A DNA stretch of 64,000 nucleotides from assembly GCF_030445035.2 (NCBI RefSeq), contig NC_080680.1, positions 117,330,228 through 117,394,227 on the forward strand, written 5' to 3'. The notes under the pieces were generated by a model. The model was not told the DNA's origin. It was given only the letters and a program-made list of their open reading frames with translations, and made no database searches. Position 1 is the first letter of the stretch; each line of letters begins with the position of its first letter. The stretch is from Dasypus novemcinctus. Lineage: Eukaryota; Chordata; Mammalia; Cingulata; Dasypodidae. Positions 25,736 to 38,339 of the stretch are shown here, piece after piece. The translations under genes and the position numbers were made by a program.

Positions 25736-26870
25736 GAGTGAATGTGACTGATTGCTAGCAAAGGACAGGCAGAATACAGGTGAAAATGAAAGTGACTTAG
25801 AGAAACAGACCATTTCATGAATTTGTCTGCCGAAAAACAATGACTCATTTAGTCAGTAACTCAGACTTCATCACATTTACTCTATTCAAAAGTCTTACTG
25901 CTAATGAAAATGTATTCATAATTGAATCCATGTATATGTTTAATTTGTAGTAGGAGAACTCATGGATGCCTTAATGCCCACACCAGGGGAGGAGTTTTGA
26001 CTTTACCATAAATTAAGCAAATGACTTTAATTAAGCAAGTCACTTAAATGCCCTAAGTCTATCTTATCTTTAAAATACCCTGGGAAATTTGATGAGTTTC
26101 TGTATCTGGAGCCATTCAGTCTCACCAAAATGTCTGTTTGTGGGGTATCTGTGTGTTTCTTAACAATATCAAGAAATTACCTCATAAAGTCCAGTAAACC
26201 ATAAGAAAATTTCTCATTTTAAAATGAATTGTTTAGAGACAGTAATGTGCTTAAACTAAATAATGTATGTATGTATTTTGAATTGAAAAACCCATACAAA
26301 TAGTCCTTTTTCAAGGACAAATGCCAACATTTACAATATATGTAGCCATGTATTTAGATAAAATATTGATAAAAGATGTACTCTCAGAATACCTCCATGT
26401 AATTAATGTAATTTATAATACATGGTTAATTTTCCTTTATCTCACTCACTATTTTAAAGACAGTGACCAGCCTTGTGTAATAGAATTTGCCACAATCAGC
26501 TGCAAATAAATGTTTGTGTTTCTTTCTCTGACAATCCAATCCCTTGATACATTATTCATCAAATAATATTGCTTCCAAAATTTTAATTTGATTTGTGCTA
26601 CTTCCTGAGTAGCAGTTCCCTTTCTAACAGTTCATATACTTTATAATACCTACCATCTTGATCCATCTTCTTCTACATAACATCCCATTTTGTATTTCCT
26701 TCATAGCAAACATTCAAAATGTTGAATTTAGACACTTCTTCATTTCACAGTTTTTCTTTAACCTACTAAAACTTAGCATCTGGCAATAAAATGGAAAAAC
26801 TAACATACTCTAGCTTTGGGTTGTTGTATGTATTAAATGAGTCAGTACACTAAATTAAAATACTTAGAGG
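25736..26870. other. Unique AT-rich DNA
   Basis: No landmark found. Confidence 0.5.
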
Positions 26871-27165
26871 GAAGTGGCTGTGGCTCAATTGATTGGGTTC
26901 CCATCCATCACATGGGAGGCCCTGGGTTCATGTCCCAGGGCCTCCTTGTGAAGGCAAACTGGCCTGTGCCTGCAGAGAGCTGATGGCGTGTGCCCGTGGA
27001 GAGCTGGTGGCCCATGCCTGTGGAGAGCTGGTACATTAAGATGATGCAACAAAGGGAGACAAGCAGACACAGAAGAATGGGCAGCGAATGGACACAGAGA
27101 ACAGACAGCAAAACAAGTCAAAAGGGGAGGGGGGGAATAAATAAATATATAAATAAATCCTTTAA
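26871..27165 (+). mobile_element. DAS-type SINE with internal tandem repeats
   Basis: tRNA-like head 'agtggctgtggctcaattgattggg' and 'ggttcatgtccc', then three copies of a roughly 27-bp unit with core 'gagagctg(g/a)tgg' (26963-27037), then the A/TAAA-rich tail. Flanks (acttagagg / acatagagg) are a likely imperfect duplication. Confidence 0.88.
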
Positions 27166-27206
27166 AAAATTACATAGAGGAGAGTTGGCCCATATTGATT
27201 AAACAC

Positions 27207-27645
27207 TGTGGATAGTTAAGTTCATATGTCACCTTGGCCAGGTTATGGTGTCCAGTTGTTTATTCAAGCAAGCATTGGCCTGATTGTTACTGTGAGGATC
27301 TTTCATGGATTTAAATGATCAGTCACTTGATGGCACCTATGATTGATTACATCTATAATGAACTGAGATTGCCTTTAGCAATGAGAGACATCTTATTCAA
27401 TCAATGGACAACATGAAAGGGAGAATTGATGATTTCAGGAATCAGAAAGAATAATTTCTATATCTACTTCAGATTCTCCTGGAGAATTCTTTGTAATGTT
27501 CTTTGGAGTTCCCAACTCATAGCCTACCCTGAGGAATTTGGATTTGCCCATCCCCAAGGGTGGTTTGAGCCAATTCCTCTAATAATTTTCATAACATGGA
27601 TATCTCCCACTGGTTCTGTTTCTCTGAAAATAGATACACTTACTA
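27207..27645 (+). mobile_element. ERVL LTR (MLT2-like)
   Basis: 'tgtggatagttaagttcatatgtcaccttggccaggttatgg' to 'ggttctgtttctctgaaaatagatacactta'. It parallels the LTR at 62795-63242 block by block. Solo and diverged. Confidence 0.75.
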
Positions 27646-27654
27646 CTCTGTCAA

Positions 27655-27935
27655 AACGGGAAGGTACATGGTGGGATCTCCCTTCTCCTCCATGTCTCAT
27701 CATTTGCAGCTTCCTGGTTTCTGTAGCTTCTTTTCTCAGCTTTTGAGGTTTTTCCCTCTTCTTCTGAGGCTTTCCTTCTCCACATTTGTCCTGTTTATGT
27801 AGGATTCCTGAGTCATGTGTTACTGAAGTAATCTAATCAAAAAGAAGGTCCCACCTAATATAGATTTATACTGACAAGAAAGGATTAACTCTAAGGACAT
27901 ATTTTCTGAGGTCCATAAAAGCTTCAAACTACCAA
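27655..27935 (-). mobile_element. MLT1-like LTR fragment
   Basis: Reverse complement follows the LTR at 10877-11328: 'acctcagaaaatatgtccttagagttaatcctttcttg', then 'ggtgggaccttctttttgattagattacttcag'. Truncated at its 3' side. Confidence 0.6.
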
Positions 27936-28164
27936 TTTATGGACCTCTTCACTTGTCCATCTACATTTTCTTTCTGGAGTCTCTTCCTGTTCCATGATTT
28001 TTAATATCTTTTTAATCTGTATTTATAATGCTATCCATTGGGTTATCTTTGGAACTTCAGAGTAGTATGTTTAATTAAATACCTTACCAATCAGCATTAA
28101 TGAATGTCTAAAAATCATCTCACATTAATTTGTTGAAAACAGAAATCATGATTTTTCACCAAAC
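27936..28164. other. Unclassified AT-rich spacer
   Basis: No landmark found. Confidence 0.4.
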
Positions 28165-28738
28165 TTTCCACTTCCCCAATCTCTTTCCAATTTGTATGCC
28201 TTTTATTTATTTTCTTGTCTAATTCTCTGGCAAGAACTTCCAGTGCAGTGTTGAATAACAGTGGGGATAGTGGGCATCCTTGTCTTGGCCCTGACCTTAA
28301 GGGAAAGGTTTCCAACTTTTAACATTATGTATATTAACCATGGGGGTTTCATATATGCTTTTTACCATATTGAGGAAAGCTCCTTCCATTCCTATTTTTC
28401 TAAGATTTTTTGATCAAGGAAGGGCGCTGGATTTAGTTTAAATGTCTTTTCTGCATAAATGGAGAGAGCCATGTGGCTTTTTCCTTCATTCTGTTAATGT
28501 GGTGTATGACATTGATTTTCTTAGGTTGAACTACCCTTGCTTACATGGAGTACATCTCACTTGATTATGATGTGCAATTATATAATAGGCTATGGGATCC
28601 ACTTTACTAGTATTTTGTTGAGGATATTTGTATTGGTATTCATAAGAGATAGTGGTCTATAATTTTCTTTTCTTGTGGTACTTTTATTTGTCTTTAAGAT
28701 GAGAATGATATTAACTGCATATAATTAATTAGGCAGTG
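28165..28738 (-). pseudogene. Outer old L1, segment 1 (ORF2 reverse transcriptase)
   Basis: Minus-strand translation around 28200-28310 shows a reverse transcriptase block ([12 protein letters not shown]) typical of L1 ORF2, with frameshifts and stops elsewhere. It continues at 31572 after the MaLR insertion. ORF2 supplies endonuclease and reverse transcriptase for target-primed reverse transcription; this copy is dead. It is the 3'-most surviving part of the outermost L1. Confidence 0.85.
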
Positions 28739-29389
28739 TACTAGTGTGCCAAAGGGGTTGTAATTAGTCAGCCAAAAGGGTGCTAGGGCAAAATAACAGA
28801 AATCAGTTGGTTTTTATAAAGGGCAATTTTTTTGGGAGTAGAAGCGTACAGTCACCAGGCCATAAAGTATAAGTTACTTCCCTCACCAAAGTGTTTTGCC
28901 TCATGTTGGAGCAAGATGGCTACCAACATCTGCCAGGGTTCAGGCTTCCTGGGTTCCTCTCTTCCCGGGGTTCATTTTTTCCAGCTCAGCACCTCTGCTT
29001 TCTCCACAAGGCGAGCTGTAGACTATGAGGCTATCTAAGCTTTGCCTTTCTCCACAAGGACAGCTGTAGGCTATTAGGCAAACAGCTCTGTCTCTCTCCG
29101 CAGGGCTTTGGCCATGCCTAAGGAGCTGTCTCTGTTCCTCTGTGTTCTTATCCTGTTTGCTTACTTCCCAGGCCCCAGTTCAAAACTCCAGCATCAAGAC
29201 TCCACTGTCAAAATGCCATGTAGTTTTATCTGTGAGTCCCCACCCACCAAGGGGAAGGACACTCAATGTACTATTGATGTGGCCAATCAAAGCCTTAATC
29301 ATAATTTAATCATGCATAGGTACAGACTAGTTTACAAACAGAATCCAATATCTATTTTTGGAATTCATAAATAATGCCAAACTGCTATG
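28739..29389 (-). mobile_element. MaLR provirus, 3' LTR
   Basis: Plus strand reads 'tgtaattagtcagccaaaagggtgct...' from 28759 to '...ataatgccaaactgcta'. It carries a partial duplicated terminus at 28737-28758 (tgtactagtgtgccaaagggg). With 30923-31569 it brackets an internal region. CAGTG on both sides (28734-28738, 31572-31576) is the candidate 5-bp target duplication in the old L1. Confidence 0.8.
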
Positions 29390-30922
29390 TTCCACCCTTT
29401 GAATTCCAAAAAGACATTACAATATTTTAAAAAAAACTTAAATCAGTAACAATGCTGAGTACAAAATCATATCACAGTCCGATAAAAGAAATACAGTTTT
29501 TCATGGGGCAAAGTCCTATCTGACTGTAGACCTCTAAAATTTACAAAACAATTTACCTGCTTCCACTACACAAATGGACAAAGGATAAACATTTTCATTA
29601 CAATAAGGAAAAATTGGGAGGGAAACATGAGTCATGTGTTCAGAACAGTTTAGAAAACCTGAAGGGCATCCTCCATTCAATTTCAAAGTCTGAAAGTCAT
29701 TATTAAGACAATAGTTTCTTCTCTTTGGGGCCACAGGGGGCCCACCCTTTATACAGGCTTGCCAAATGGCTATTTACTTGGTTCCACCCTCATCAAGCAT
29801 CTGGGTGTTGACCAAGCTCCAGATCTCACACTCCAAGAGTGTTGGGGTGATTGCCACACCTTACCCAATCTTTAGGTAAGAGTCTTTGCCCCCCCAGTAC
29901 AGTGAGGTGAAGGCAGCATCCTCCCTAATTTTGGCATAGAGGCTCAGCCCTCTCAGAGCAACAAGTTGACCACTTGGGCTTCCCTAATCCATGGGGGACA
30001 GGTATTTCCCTCTCAGACTGATGGGGTGCTGACCTTAACCACCCTAATCCTTGAGGAATGTGCTCCACCCTCTCTGTACCCTGGGGCAGCAAACTCTCCC
30101 CAAACATCTGGTGGGAACCTCCACCCCCTTCAGCTGCTGGTGCAAACTCATCCTCTCTGCACACATGGGTGAGATTCTTCTCTTGGCCCAAGGAAATATC
30201 TTAATTCCAAATCTCAGCTTCCATGGTTTTCCTCTTAAAGCTGTTTTTTCTTCAGTCTCTCCTTTCCATGTATCTTTTATTCCAAGTTGACAGTGGTTTT
30301 GTTCATACGGCTTTCTCAAAAAACTCGTTGGGTTAGCATGCAAGAAGCACGGGTCTAAGTCATAAGACAATAAGACTTTCCACAAAATTTTCTTAGATAA
30401 CTACATCTTCAATCCTGAATTACAAGTTCAAAATTTAGTTAAGTCCTCGAATGGGGCACTATTTTCTGGGGGCTTGATTTCCAGAGGCTTGAAATTTCCA
30501 GAATCAGTTTCTGTTTTCTTTGTGCCCAATAGTTCAGTCCTCAGTTTATGTCTGTCATCTAGTATTTTGCTATAAGCTGCAAAGAAAAGCCAAGACACAT
30601 ATTCCAAGTTTACTTTGGAAATTTCTTCAGCTAAATGCCCAGGCTCACCATTTTCAAAGTCTGCCTTCCATAAAACACCAGAAGTTACTCTTGCTAAGTT
30701 CTCTGTAACTCTAAAACACAGATCATCTTTCCTCCAGTTTCCAATAACAGTTTTATCATTTATTTCTAAGACATCATAAAAGTCTCTTTAGTGTCCATAT
30801 TACTAAGGGTCTCTTCAAAACAAGCTAGGCCTTTTCCATCAAACATCTCACAATTCCTCCAAAAACTACCTCAGCATTTTGGTAATTGCAAAGGCATGAC
30901 CCCACTCTCTGGTTACAAATTC
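29390..30922 (-). mobile_element. MaLR internal region, non-coding
   Basis: About 1.5 kb between two like-oriented MaLR LTRs, the usual size of MaLR internals. A sense-strand purine-rich tract (aaagggtggaa) abuts the 3' LTR at 29392-29402. Several short frames exist on both strands (for example 29925-30385), none with retroviral motifs. MaLRs are non-autonomous and are thought to be mobilised by ERVL proteins. Confidence 0.75.
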
Positions 30923-31569
30923 TGTTATTAGTCAGTTAAAGGGGTGCTGATGCAAAATACCAGGAATTGGTTGGTTTTTATAAATGGTATTTATTTGGGG
31001 TAGAAATTTACATTTACCAGGCCATAAAGCATAAGATCCTTCCCTCACCAAAGTCTTTTGCCACATGTTGGAGCAAGATGTCTGCCAATGTCTGCCAGGG
31101 TTCAGGCTTCCTGTGTTCCTCTCTTCTTGGGGTTCATTGCTTTCTGGGCTCAGCTCTTCTGTTTTCTCCACAAGGTTAGCTTTAGTCTAGTAAGACTCTC
31201 TAGACTTTGCCTCTCTCCACAAGGCCAACTGTAAACTATCAGGCTAACATCTCTGTCTCTCTTTCTGGGGCTTGATTCTCTGTGGGCTCAGCTGTTTTGC
31301 TCCTCTGTATGCTTACTCCCGGGCTCCAGCTCAAAACTCCCACCTCACTTCTCTGCAGTATGATTTCTCTGTGAGTCTCCACCCACCAAGTGGGCAGGGA
31401 CTCAATGTCCTACTGAAGTGGCCCAAACAAATACTTAATCATTATGTAATCAAGTAAAAATAAAACCTCTGAATCCAATATACTGTAATATGCCCACAGG
31501 AAAAGACCAGTTTACAAACATAATCCAATATTTCCTTTTGGAATTCATCAATAATATCAAACTGCTACA
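30923..31569 (-). mobile_element. MaLR provirus, 5' LTR
   Basis: 'tgttattagtcagttaaaggggtgctgatgcaaaatacc' to 'attcatcaataatatcaaactgctaca' on the plus strand, 647 bp. Clearly homologous to 28759-29389 and to 37254-37885. Confidence 0.85.
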
Positions 31570-31571
31570 CA

Positions 31572-32183
31572 CAGTGTTTCCTTGTCTTAAAATTTTTGGA
31601 AGAGTTTGAGCTGGTAATAACCCTTTTTGAATGTTTGGTAAAATACCCCTGTGAAACCATCTGGTCCTGGGCTTTACTTTGTTGAGCTGTTTTGATTTCT
31701 GATTCAACCTCTTTACTAGTTACTGGTGTGTTGAAATTATCTATTTCTTCTTGAGTCAGCATAGATAGTTTATGTGTTTGTAAGAATTTGTCCATTTTAT
31801 CTATGTTACCTAATTTGTGGACATTCATTTGTTCAAACTATCCTCCTTTATATTTCTTTGGGTTTGGTAGTAATGTCCTCCTTTTCATTTCTGATTTTAG
31901 TTATAAGTTCTCATTTTTTTCTTCATATGTCTAGCTAAAGATTTCTCTATTTTATTGATCTTCCCAAAGAACAGAATTTTGTTTGGTTGATTCTATGTTT
32001 TTACATTTCTATTTCATTCATCTCTGCTATAATTTTTGTTTCCTTCTTTCTCCTTGCTTTGGGTTTAGTTTTCTATTCTTTTTCTAGTTATTCCAGTCAA
32101 GGTTAGGTTTTCAATTTGAAATCTTTCTTTTTACAATATAAATATTTAGAACTCTAAATTTCCCTTCTGTACTGCCTATAAGT
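31572..32183 (-). pseudogene. Outer old L1, segment 2 (ORF2, EN-RT region)
   Basis: Continues the ORF2 sequence broken at 28738. Minus-strand frames (31565-31828) keep an L1-like 'IDNFNTPVTSKEVESEIK' block ahead of the reverse transcriptase. Interrupted at CTATAAGT (32176-32183) by the second L1. Confidence 0.85.
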
Positions 32184-33140
32184 GTTTTTTCTTTAATTTT
32201 TTCTTAGAATAGTGTGAGCTTACAAAACAATCATGCATCTCGTGCAGAATTCTCATACATCACCTCTCCATCAGCACCTTATATTGTTGTGGAACATTTA
32301 TTACAGATTATGAAAGAATATTTGATCTGACTATTATCACTAACTATGGTCGATAGCATACAGCTGGTATATTTTTTTCCATACAACCTCTATTATTAAC
32401 ATTATGTATTAGTTTTGTACTTTAGATACAGCTCATGAGAAAATAAGTTCATATTTGTACTGTTAACACAGTCCATCTTTTACCACATGGTTCACTGTGT
32501 TATACAGTCCTGTGCCTTTTACATTCTATCCAAAGTGTACTCTTAGTGACTCTCACTTACATCACAGAGTTCCACAGTCATTGCCTCAGTAAACCTTTGA
32601 AAATTTTCCTTAGTACAAAAGAAAAAAAGGCCAGACCACCCTATTATTGACCCTTAGCATTGATATAGTAGCTTCTTTGACATTGATGCAAGAATATATA
32701 TTGCTGTTAACTATAGTTTATGAGTTATATTAATTTTATTTTCCATGCATCACTACTACCACCTTGTAGTAGTGATGTGCATTTGTTCTAGTTAATAGAA
32801 GAACCTTCTTGTATTTTTATTATTAACCACAATCCTCATCCACCTCTGGATTCACTGTTATTCAGACTCTAGATTATTCTCTTGCTATCTTTCAGTTGAC
32901 ATTTACATCCACAGATTATCCCTTTCAGCCACAATATCATTTTTAAACCAGCTGTGTTACTTATACTCTCTATAAAGTGTTATCATAAACTCTATTTCCA
33001 CACTTTTACAGGCAACTAATTGGAAATTCTGCATGCATTAAGCATCAACCCTCATTGTATCTCCTAGTAATCTATATGCTAGATTTTAACTCCATGTGTT
33101 TATTCTTTGTATTTAGTTCATATTAATAAGACCATACAAT
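32184..33140 (-). mobile_element. L1-B, 3' UTR and poly(A)
   Basis: Begins (plus strand) with gttttttctttaatttttt, the reverse of a poly(A) tail, directly after the target repeat CTATAAGT. The following 950 bp (tacaaaacaatcatgcat..., accttatattgttgtgg..., ccacatggttcactgtg) matches the L1 3' UTR that starts at 63385. L1-B runs from 32184 to 41216 on the minus strand and has both a tail and a 5' end. Confidence 0.85.
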
Positions 33141-33862
33141 AAAATTTGTCCTTTTTTGTTTGGCTTATTTTACTTAGCATAATGCCCTCAAAGTTCAACA
33201 TCCATGTTATCATGTGTGTCCAAATTTCATTTCTTCTTACAGCAGCATAGTATTCAATCATATGTATATACCATATTTTGTTTATCTATTCATTGGTTGG
33301 TGGTCACTTGGGTTGTTTCCATCTTTTGGCAATTGTGAATAATACCACTATGAATACTGGTGAATAAATGTCTGTTCAAGTCACTGTTTTCAGTTCTTCT
33401 GGTTATATTCCTAGTAGAGGAATTGCCAGATCATATGGCAGGTCTATATTTAGGTTTGAGGAACTGCCAAACTGTCTTCCACAGAGGAAGCACTCTTCTA
33501 CATTCCCACCAAAAGTGAAGGAGTGCCCCTGTTTCTCCACATCCTCTGCAGCACTTCTTGTTTTCTATTTTGTTTTTTAAAATAATGGCCATTTTATAAA
33601 GTGTGAGGTGATATCTCATTGTATTGTAGTTTTGATTTGCATTTCTGTAATAGCCAGTGATATTGTACATTTTTTTCATGTGCTTTTTCTCCATTTGTAT
33701 TTCCTCTTGGGAGAAATGTCCTTTTATGTCTTTTGCCCATTTTTAAATTGGATTACTTGCTCTTTTATTGTTGAGTTGTATGATCTCTTTATGGAAATCA
33801 ACCCCCTATTGGACATGTGGTCTCCAAATATTTTCTCCCATTGTGTGGGCTGCCTTTTCACC

Positions 33863-33948
33863 TTTTTTAAAGGAGGTACCTGGGATTGAACCTGGGACCT
33901 TGCACATGCAAATCAAGCACCTAACCACAGAGCTACACCTGCTCTACC
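33863..33948 (-). mobile_element. Short tRNA-derived SINE in L1-B
   Basis: Reverse complement: 'agcaggtgtagctctgtggttaggtgc...ggttcaatcccaggtacctcc' plus A-run. The L1 reading resumes on both sides ('tgccttttcacctt' / 'ccattttaacctt', an imperfect duplication). Confidence 0.85.
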
Positions 33949-34342
33949 ATTTTAACCTTCTTGACAAAGTCCTTTGAAGCACAAATATGTTTGTTTGAGG
34001 AGATCCCATTTATTCATTTTTTCTTTCATGTCTTGTGCTTTTGTGTAAGGTTAAAAACCACTCCCTACCACCAGGCTTCCCTATATTTTCTTCTAGGAGT
34101 TTTATGGTTCTCACTTTTATATTTAGCTCTTTGATCCATTTTGAGTTAATTTTGTATAAGGTGTGAGGAATGGGTCTTTTTTCTTTCTTTGGGATATGGA
34201 TATCCAGTTCTCCCAGCACCATTTTTTAAATAGACTGCTCTGACCCAGCTGGGTGGATTTGACAGACTTGTCAAAAATTATTTGCCAACAGAAATGGGGA
34301 TCTGTTTCTGAACCATCAGTTTGGTTTTATATGTCTATCTTT

Positions 34343-34886
34343 TTAAAAAATTTTTTTATTGACTTTGTAATAATATTACATTAAAATTATATATATATGA
34401 GGTCCCATTGAACCCTACCACCCCCACCCCACCTCTCCCCCCACCCCCCCCAGCAACACTCCCTCCCATCATCATGACACATCCATTGCATTTGGCAAGT
34501 ACATCTCTGGGCACCCCCGCACCCCATGGTCAACGGTCCACACCATGGCCCACACTCTCCCCCATTCCATCCAGTGGGCCCTGTGAGGATTTACAACGTC
34601 TGGTGATTGCCCCTGAAGCACCATCCAGGGCAGCTCCATGTCCCAAAGACGCCTCCACCTCTCATCTCTTCCTGCCTTTCCCCATACCATCAGCCATCAT
34701 GTCCACTTTTTTCAATCCAATGCCACCTTTTCTATGTGGACATTGGATTGGTTGTGTCCATTGCACCTCTATGTCAAGAGGAGGCTCAGATTCCACATGG
34801 ATGCTGGATGCAATCCTCCCACTTTCAGTTGTAATCACTCTAGGCTCCATGGTGTGGTGGTTGTCCTTCTTCAACTCCATCTTAGC
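34343..34886 (-). mobile_element. 5'-truncated L1 3' end in L1-B
   Basis: A minus-strand copy of the same 3' end as 50820-51580, C-rich on the plus strand (G-rich in sense), with its tail at 34343-34395. Perfect 15-bp target duplication TATATGTCTATCTTT at 34328-34342 and 34887-34901. The long plus-strand open frame at 34408-35040 is an antisense artefact of its C-rich sequence. Confidence 0.92.
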
Positions 34887-37253
34887 TATATGTCTATCTT
34901 TATCCAAGTACGATGCTGTTTTTACCACAGTAGCTAGGTACTATGTTTTAAAATATAAAAGTGAGAGTCCTCCAACTTTCTTTTTCCTTTTGAAGATGTT
35001 TCTGGCTGTTCAGGTCTCCTTACCCTTCCAAATAATTTAATAACTGGATTTTCCATTTCTTTAAAAAAGGATGCTGGATTTTTCAAATCAGGATTGTATT
35101 GGATCTGTATATCAGTTGGGGTAGAATTGGCATCTTAGTGATATTTAGTCTTCCAATCCATGAACTTGAAATGTTCTTCCATTTATCTAGGTCTTCTTTG
35201 ATTTCTTTTAGCAATACATTGTAGTCTTCTGAATACAAGTGCTTTACATCATTGATTACATTTATTTCTAAATATTTGGTTCTTTTAGTCACTATTGTAA
35301 ATGGGATTTTTCCTAACTTCCTCCTTAGATTGCTCATTACTAGTGTTTAGAAACACTATTTTTGCATATTAAACTTATATCCTGCCACTCTGCTGAATTA
35401 GTTTATTAGCTCCAGTAGCTTTGTTGTAGATTTTTTCCCAGGATTTTCTAGGTATAGAATCACACCATCTGTGAATAGCAAAAGTTTTATTTCTTACTTT
35501 CCAATTTGGACATATTTTATTTATTTTTCTTGCCTAATTGTTCTAGCTAGAACCTCTAACACTGTATTGAGCAACAGTAGTGACAGTGGACATCCTTGTC
35601 TTTTTCCTGATCTCAATGGGAATGCTTTCAGTCTTTTACCATTGAGTACAATGTTAGCTGTGGGTTTTTTATATATGCCATTTATCATGTTGAGAAAGTT
35701 TCCTTTGATTCCTATGTTTAGAGTGTTTTTATCAAGAAAGGATACTGGATTTTGTCAAATGCCTTTTCTGCATCAATTGAGACAATCGTGATTTTTCTTA
35801 TTGGATTTATTACATTGATTGATTGTCTTGTGTTGTACTACCCTTGCATGCCTGGCATAAACCCACTTGATCATGATATATAATTCTTGTGTGTGTTGTT
35901 GGATTCAATTAGGAAGTATTTTGTTGAAGATTTTTGTATCCATCGTCATTAGGGAAAGGAACCTGTAATTTTCTTTTTCTGTATTATCTTTGTCTGTATT
36001 AGGGTGATATTGGCTTCACATAATGAGTTTGGTAGTGTTCCTTCCTGTTCAGTATATTTGGAAGAATTTGAGTAAGATCGATATTAAATCTTCTTTGAAT
36101 GTTTGGTTGATTTCACCTGTGAAACCATCCAGTCCTGGGCTTTTCAATTTGGGGTTTTTTTATGACTGTTTCAATCCCTTTACTTGTGGGTTTTTTGTGC
36201 TGAGGTCTTCTGTTTCTTCTACGGTCAGTGTAGGCTTTTCATATGTTCCTAGGAATTTTTCCATTTCGTCTACATTGTCTACTTTATTGGTGTTTATAAT
36301 ATCCTCTTATAATCTCTTTTATTTCTGTGGGATCAGTAGTAATGTCCCCATTTTAATTTCTGAGTTTATTATTTCCATCTTCTGTCTTTCTTTCTTTGTT
36401 AGTCTAGCTAAGGGTTTGCCAATTTTGTTGATTTTCTTGAAAAATCATCTTTTGGTTTTGTTAATTCTCTATTATTTTTTTCTTTTGTTTTGTCTTCAAT
36501 TTCATTTATTTATGCTCTGATCTTTGTGATTTATTTCCTTCTGCTTGCTTTGGGCATACTTTGCTCCTCTTTTTCTAGTTCCTCCAGCTGTGTAATTAGG
36601 TAATTGATTTTTGCTCTTTCCTCTTTTTTTAAGTTAAGCATTGAGGGTTATAAATTTCCCTCTCAGCACTGCTTTTGCTGCATCCAATGGTTCTGATGTG
36701 TTGTGTTCTCATTTTCATTCATCTCAAGATATTTATTGATATCTTTTGCAATTTCTTCTTTGACCCTAATTGTTTAAGAGTGTGTTGTTTAATCTCCATG
36801 TATTTGTGAATTTTCCTTTTTTATGCTGGTTGTTGATTTTTAATTTCATCCCATTATGATCAAAGAAATTGCCTTGTATAATTTCAATCTTTTAAAATTT
36901 ATTGAGATCTGCTTTTTTACCCAACATATATTTTATCCTGGAGAAAAATCCATAAGCACTTGTGGAAAATGTATATCCTGCTGTTTTGGGGTGCAATGTT
37001 CTCTATATATCTAATAGGTTTAATTTATTTTTCTTATTTCAAGCTCTGTGTTTCTTTATTGATCCTCTGCCCAGATAATATATCCAAAGTTGCAAGTGTT
37101 ATATTGATGTCTCCAACTATTATTTTAGAGACCTCTATTTTTCCCTTCAGTTTTGCCAATATTTGTCTCATATAATTTGGGGATTCCTGGTCATAGGCAT
37201 GCACAATTATGATTGTTATTTCCTCCTAAAGAATTGTCCCTTTTATTAGTATA

Positions 37254-37885
37254 TGAGTTATTCATCCAAAGGGATGTTGATTCAAAGTACCAGAAATCTG
37301 TTGGCATTTATAAAGAGTATTTATTAGGGGTAGTAGCTTATCGTCACAAGGTCATAAAGTGAAGGTTACTTCCCTCACCAAAGTTTGTTGCCCCATGTTG
37401 GAGCAAGATGACTGCCAGTCTTGGCAAGGGTTCATGTTTCCTCTTCCTCCTAAGGCTCCATGGTCCCAGCTCCTTCCATTCTCAGCTGTAGAATAGCATA
37501 AGGTTTATTTCTATCCCCAGGACTCATTTCTTTCTGGATTCAGCTGCTCTGCTCTCTTCACAAAGTCAGCTGTACACTATCAGGCTTGTCTCTTTTCCTG
37601 AAGACTCAGAATCTTGTTTATTAAGCTGTATCTCTTTCTCTGTATCTGCTTCTGTGTGTTTTCCTTCCATGGGAGAGTCTGTTTTATCCCTACCAAGGGG
37701 AAGGGACTCAATCATGCATGCCATAATGACAAGGTCAAATCAAAGTCCTAATATTTATTTAATAAAATAAAAGTGAAACCTTTGAATTTAATACAATCAA
37801 AGGGAACCCAGCCAAGGGAATAGACCAGTTTACAAACATAATCAATTATCTTTTTTTAATTCATAAATAATATCAAACTGCTACA
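37254..37885 (-). mobile_element. Solo MaLR-type LTR in L1-B
   Basis: 'tgagttattcatccaaagggatg...' to '...ataatatcaaactgctaca', 632 bp, with 5-bp duplication GTATA at 37249-37253 and 37886-37890. The L1 ORF2 sequence reads across the gap. Confidence 0.92.
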
Positions 37886-38339
37886 GTATATAATGTCCTT
37901 CCTGGTCTCTGTTATAATAGCTTGTCAAGCTCTTTATTTTTGGTTACTGCATGCATGGAGTATCTTTATCCAGCCTTTCACTTTTAGTCTATTTCTATTC
38001 TTGGGTCTAAGGTCAGTTTCTTGTAAACAGCATATTGATGGCTTATATTTTTTTATTCATTCTACCAGTCTGTGTATTTTGATTGGGGATTTTAATCCAT
38101 TAACATTCTGTGTTATCTCTGCAAAGGCAGTTCGTACTTCAGCCATTTTGATCTTCAGGTTTTATCTGTCATATCTTGTTTTCATATCACCCTTTTATAT
38201 TTTCAGTTACCATCATTGATATAATCTTCATTTGTAGACTCTCTTCCAAATCTCTCTCTCTTGCCTTTTCTTTTCAGATTGTAGCACTGCCTTTAGTATT
38301 TCCTGCAAAATCAATCACTTCATTTCAACCTCTCTGAGT

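Larger units (their letters stand above)
33141..38225 (-). pseudogene. L1-B ORF2 pseudogene
   Basis: Order on the minus strand is N-terminal endonuclease (38225-37886, then 37253 leftwards), reverse transcriptase and C-terminal Cys-rich region. The C-terminus is well preserved at 33431-33694: CCRGCG....HFWWEC followed by LPLWKTVWQFL, the L1 Cys-knuckle. Frames elsewhere carry many stops and frameshifts. Three later insertions split it: a SINE at 33863, an L1 tail at 34343 and an LTR at 37254. Non-functional. Confidence 0.88.

Noticed and set aside
34408-35040. 210-codon plus-strand open frame, Pro-rich N-terminus
   Set aside because: It runs antisense through the C-rich complement of an L1 3' end and into L1-B ORF2. 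No domain, and the frame crosses an insertion boundary.
36023-36520. 165-codon hydrophobic plus-strand frame resembling a membrane protein
   Set aside because: Antisense of A-rich L1 ORF2; Phe/Leu/Ser-rich translation is typical of this shadow.
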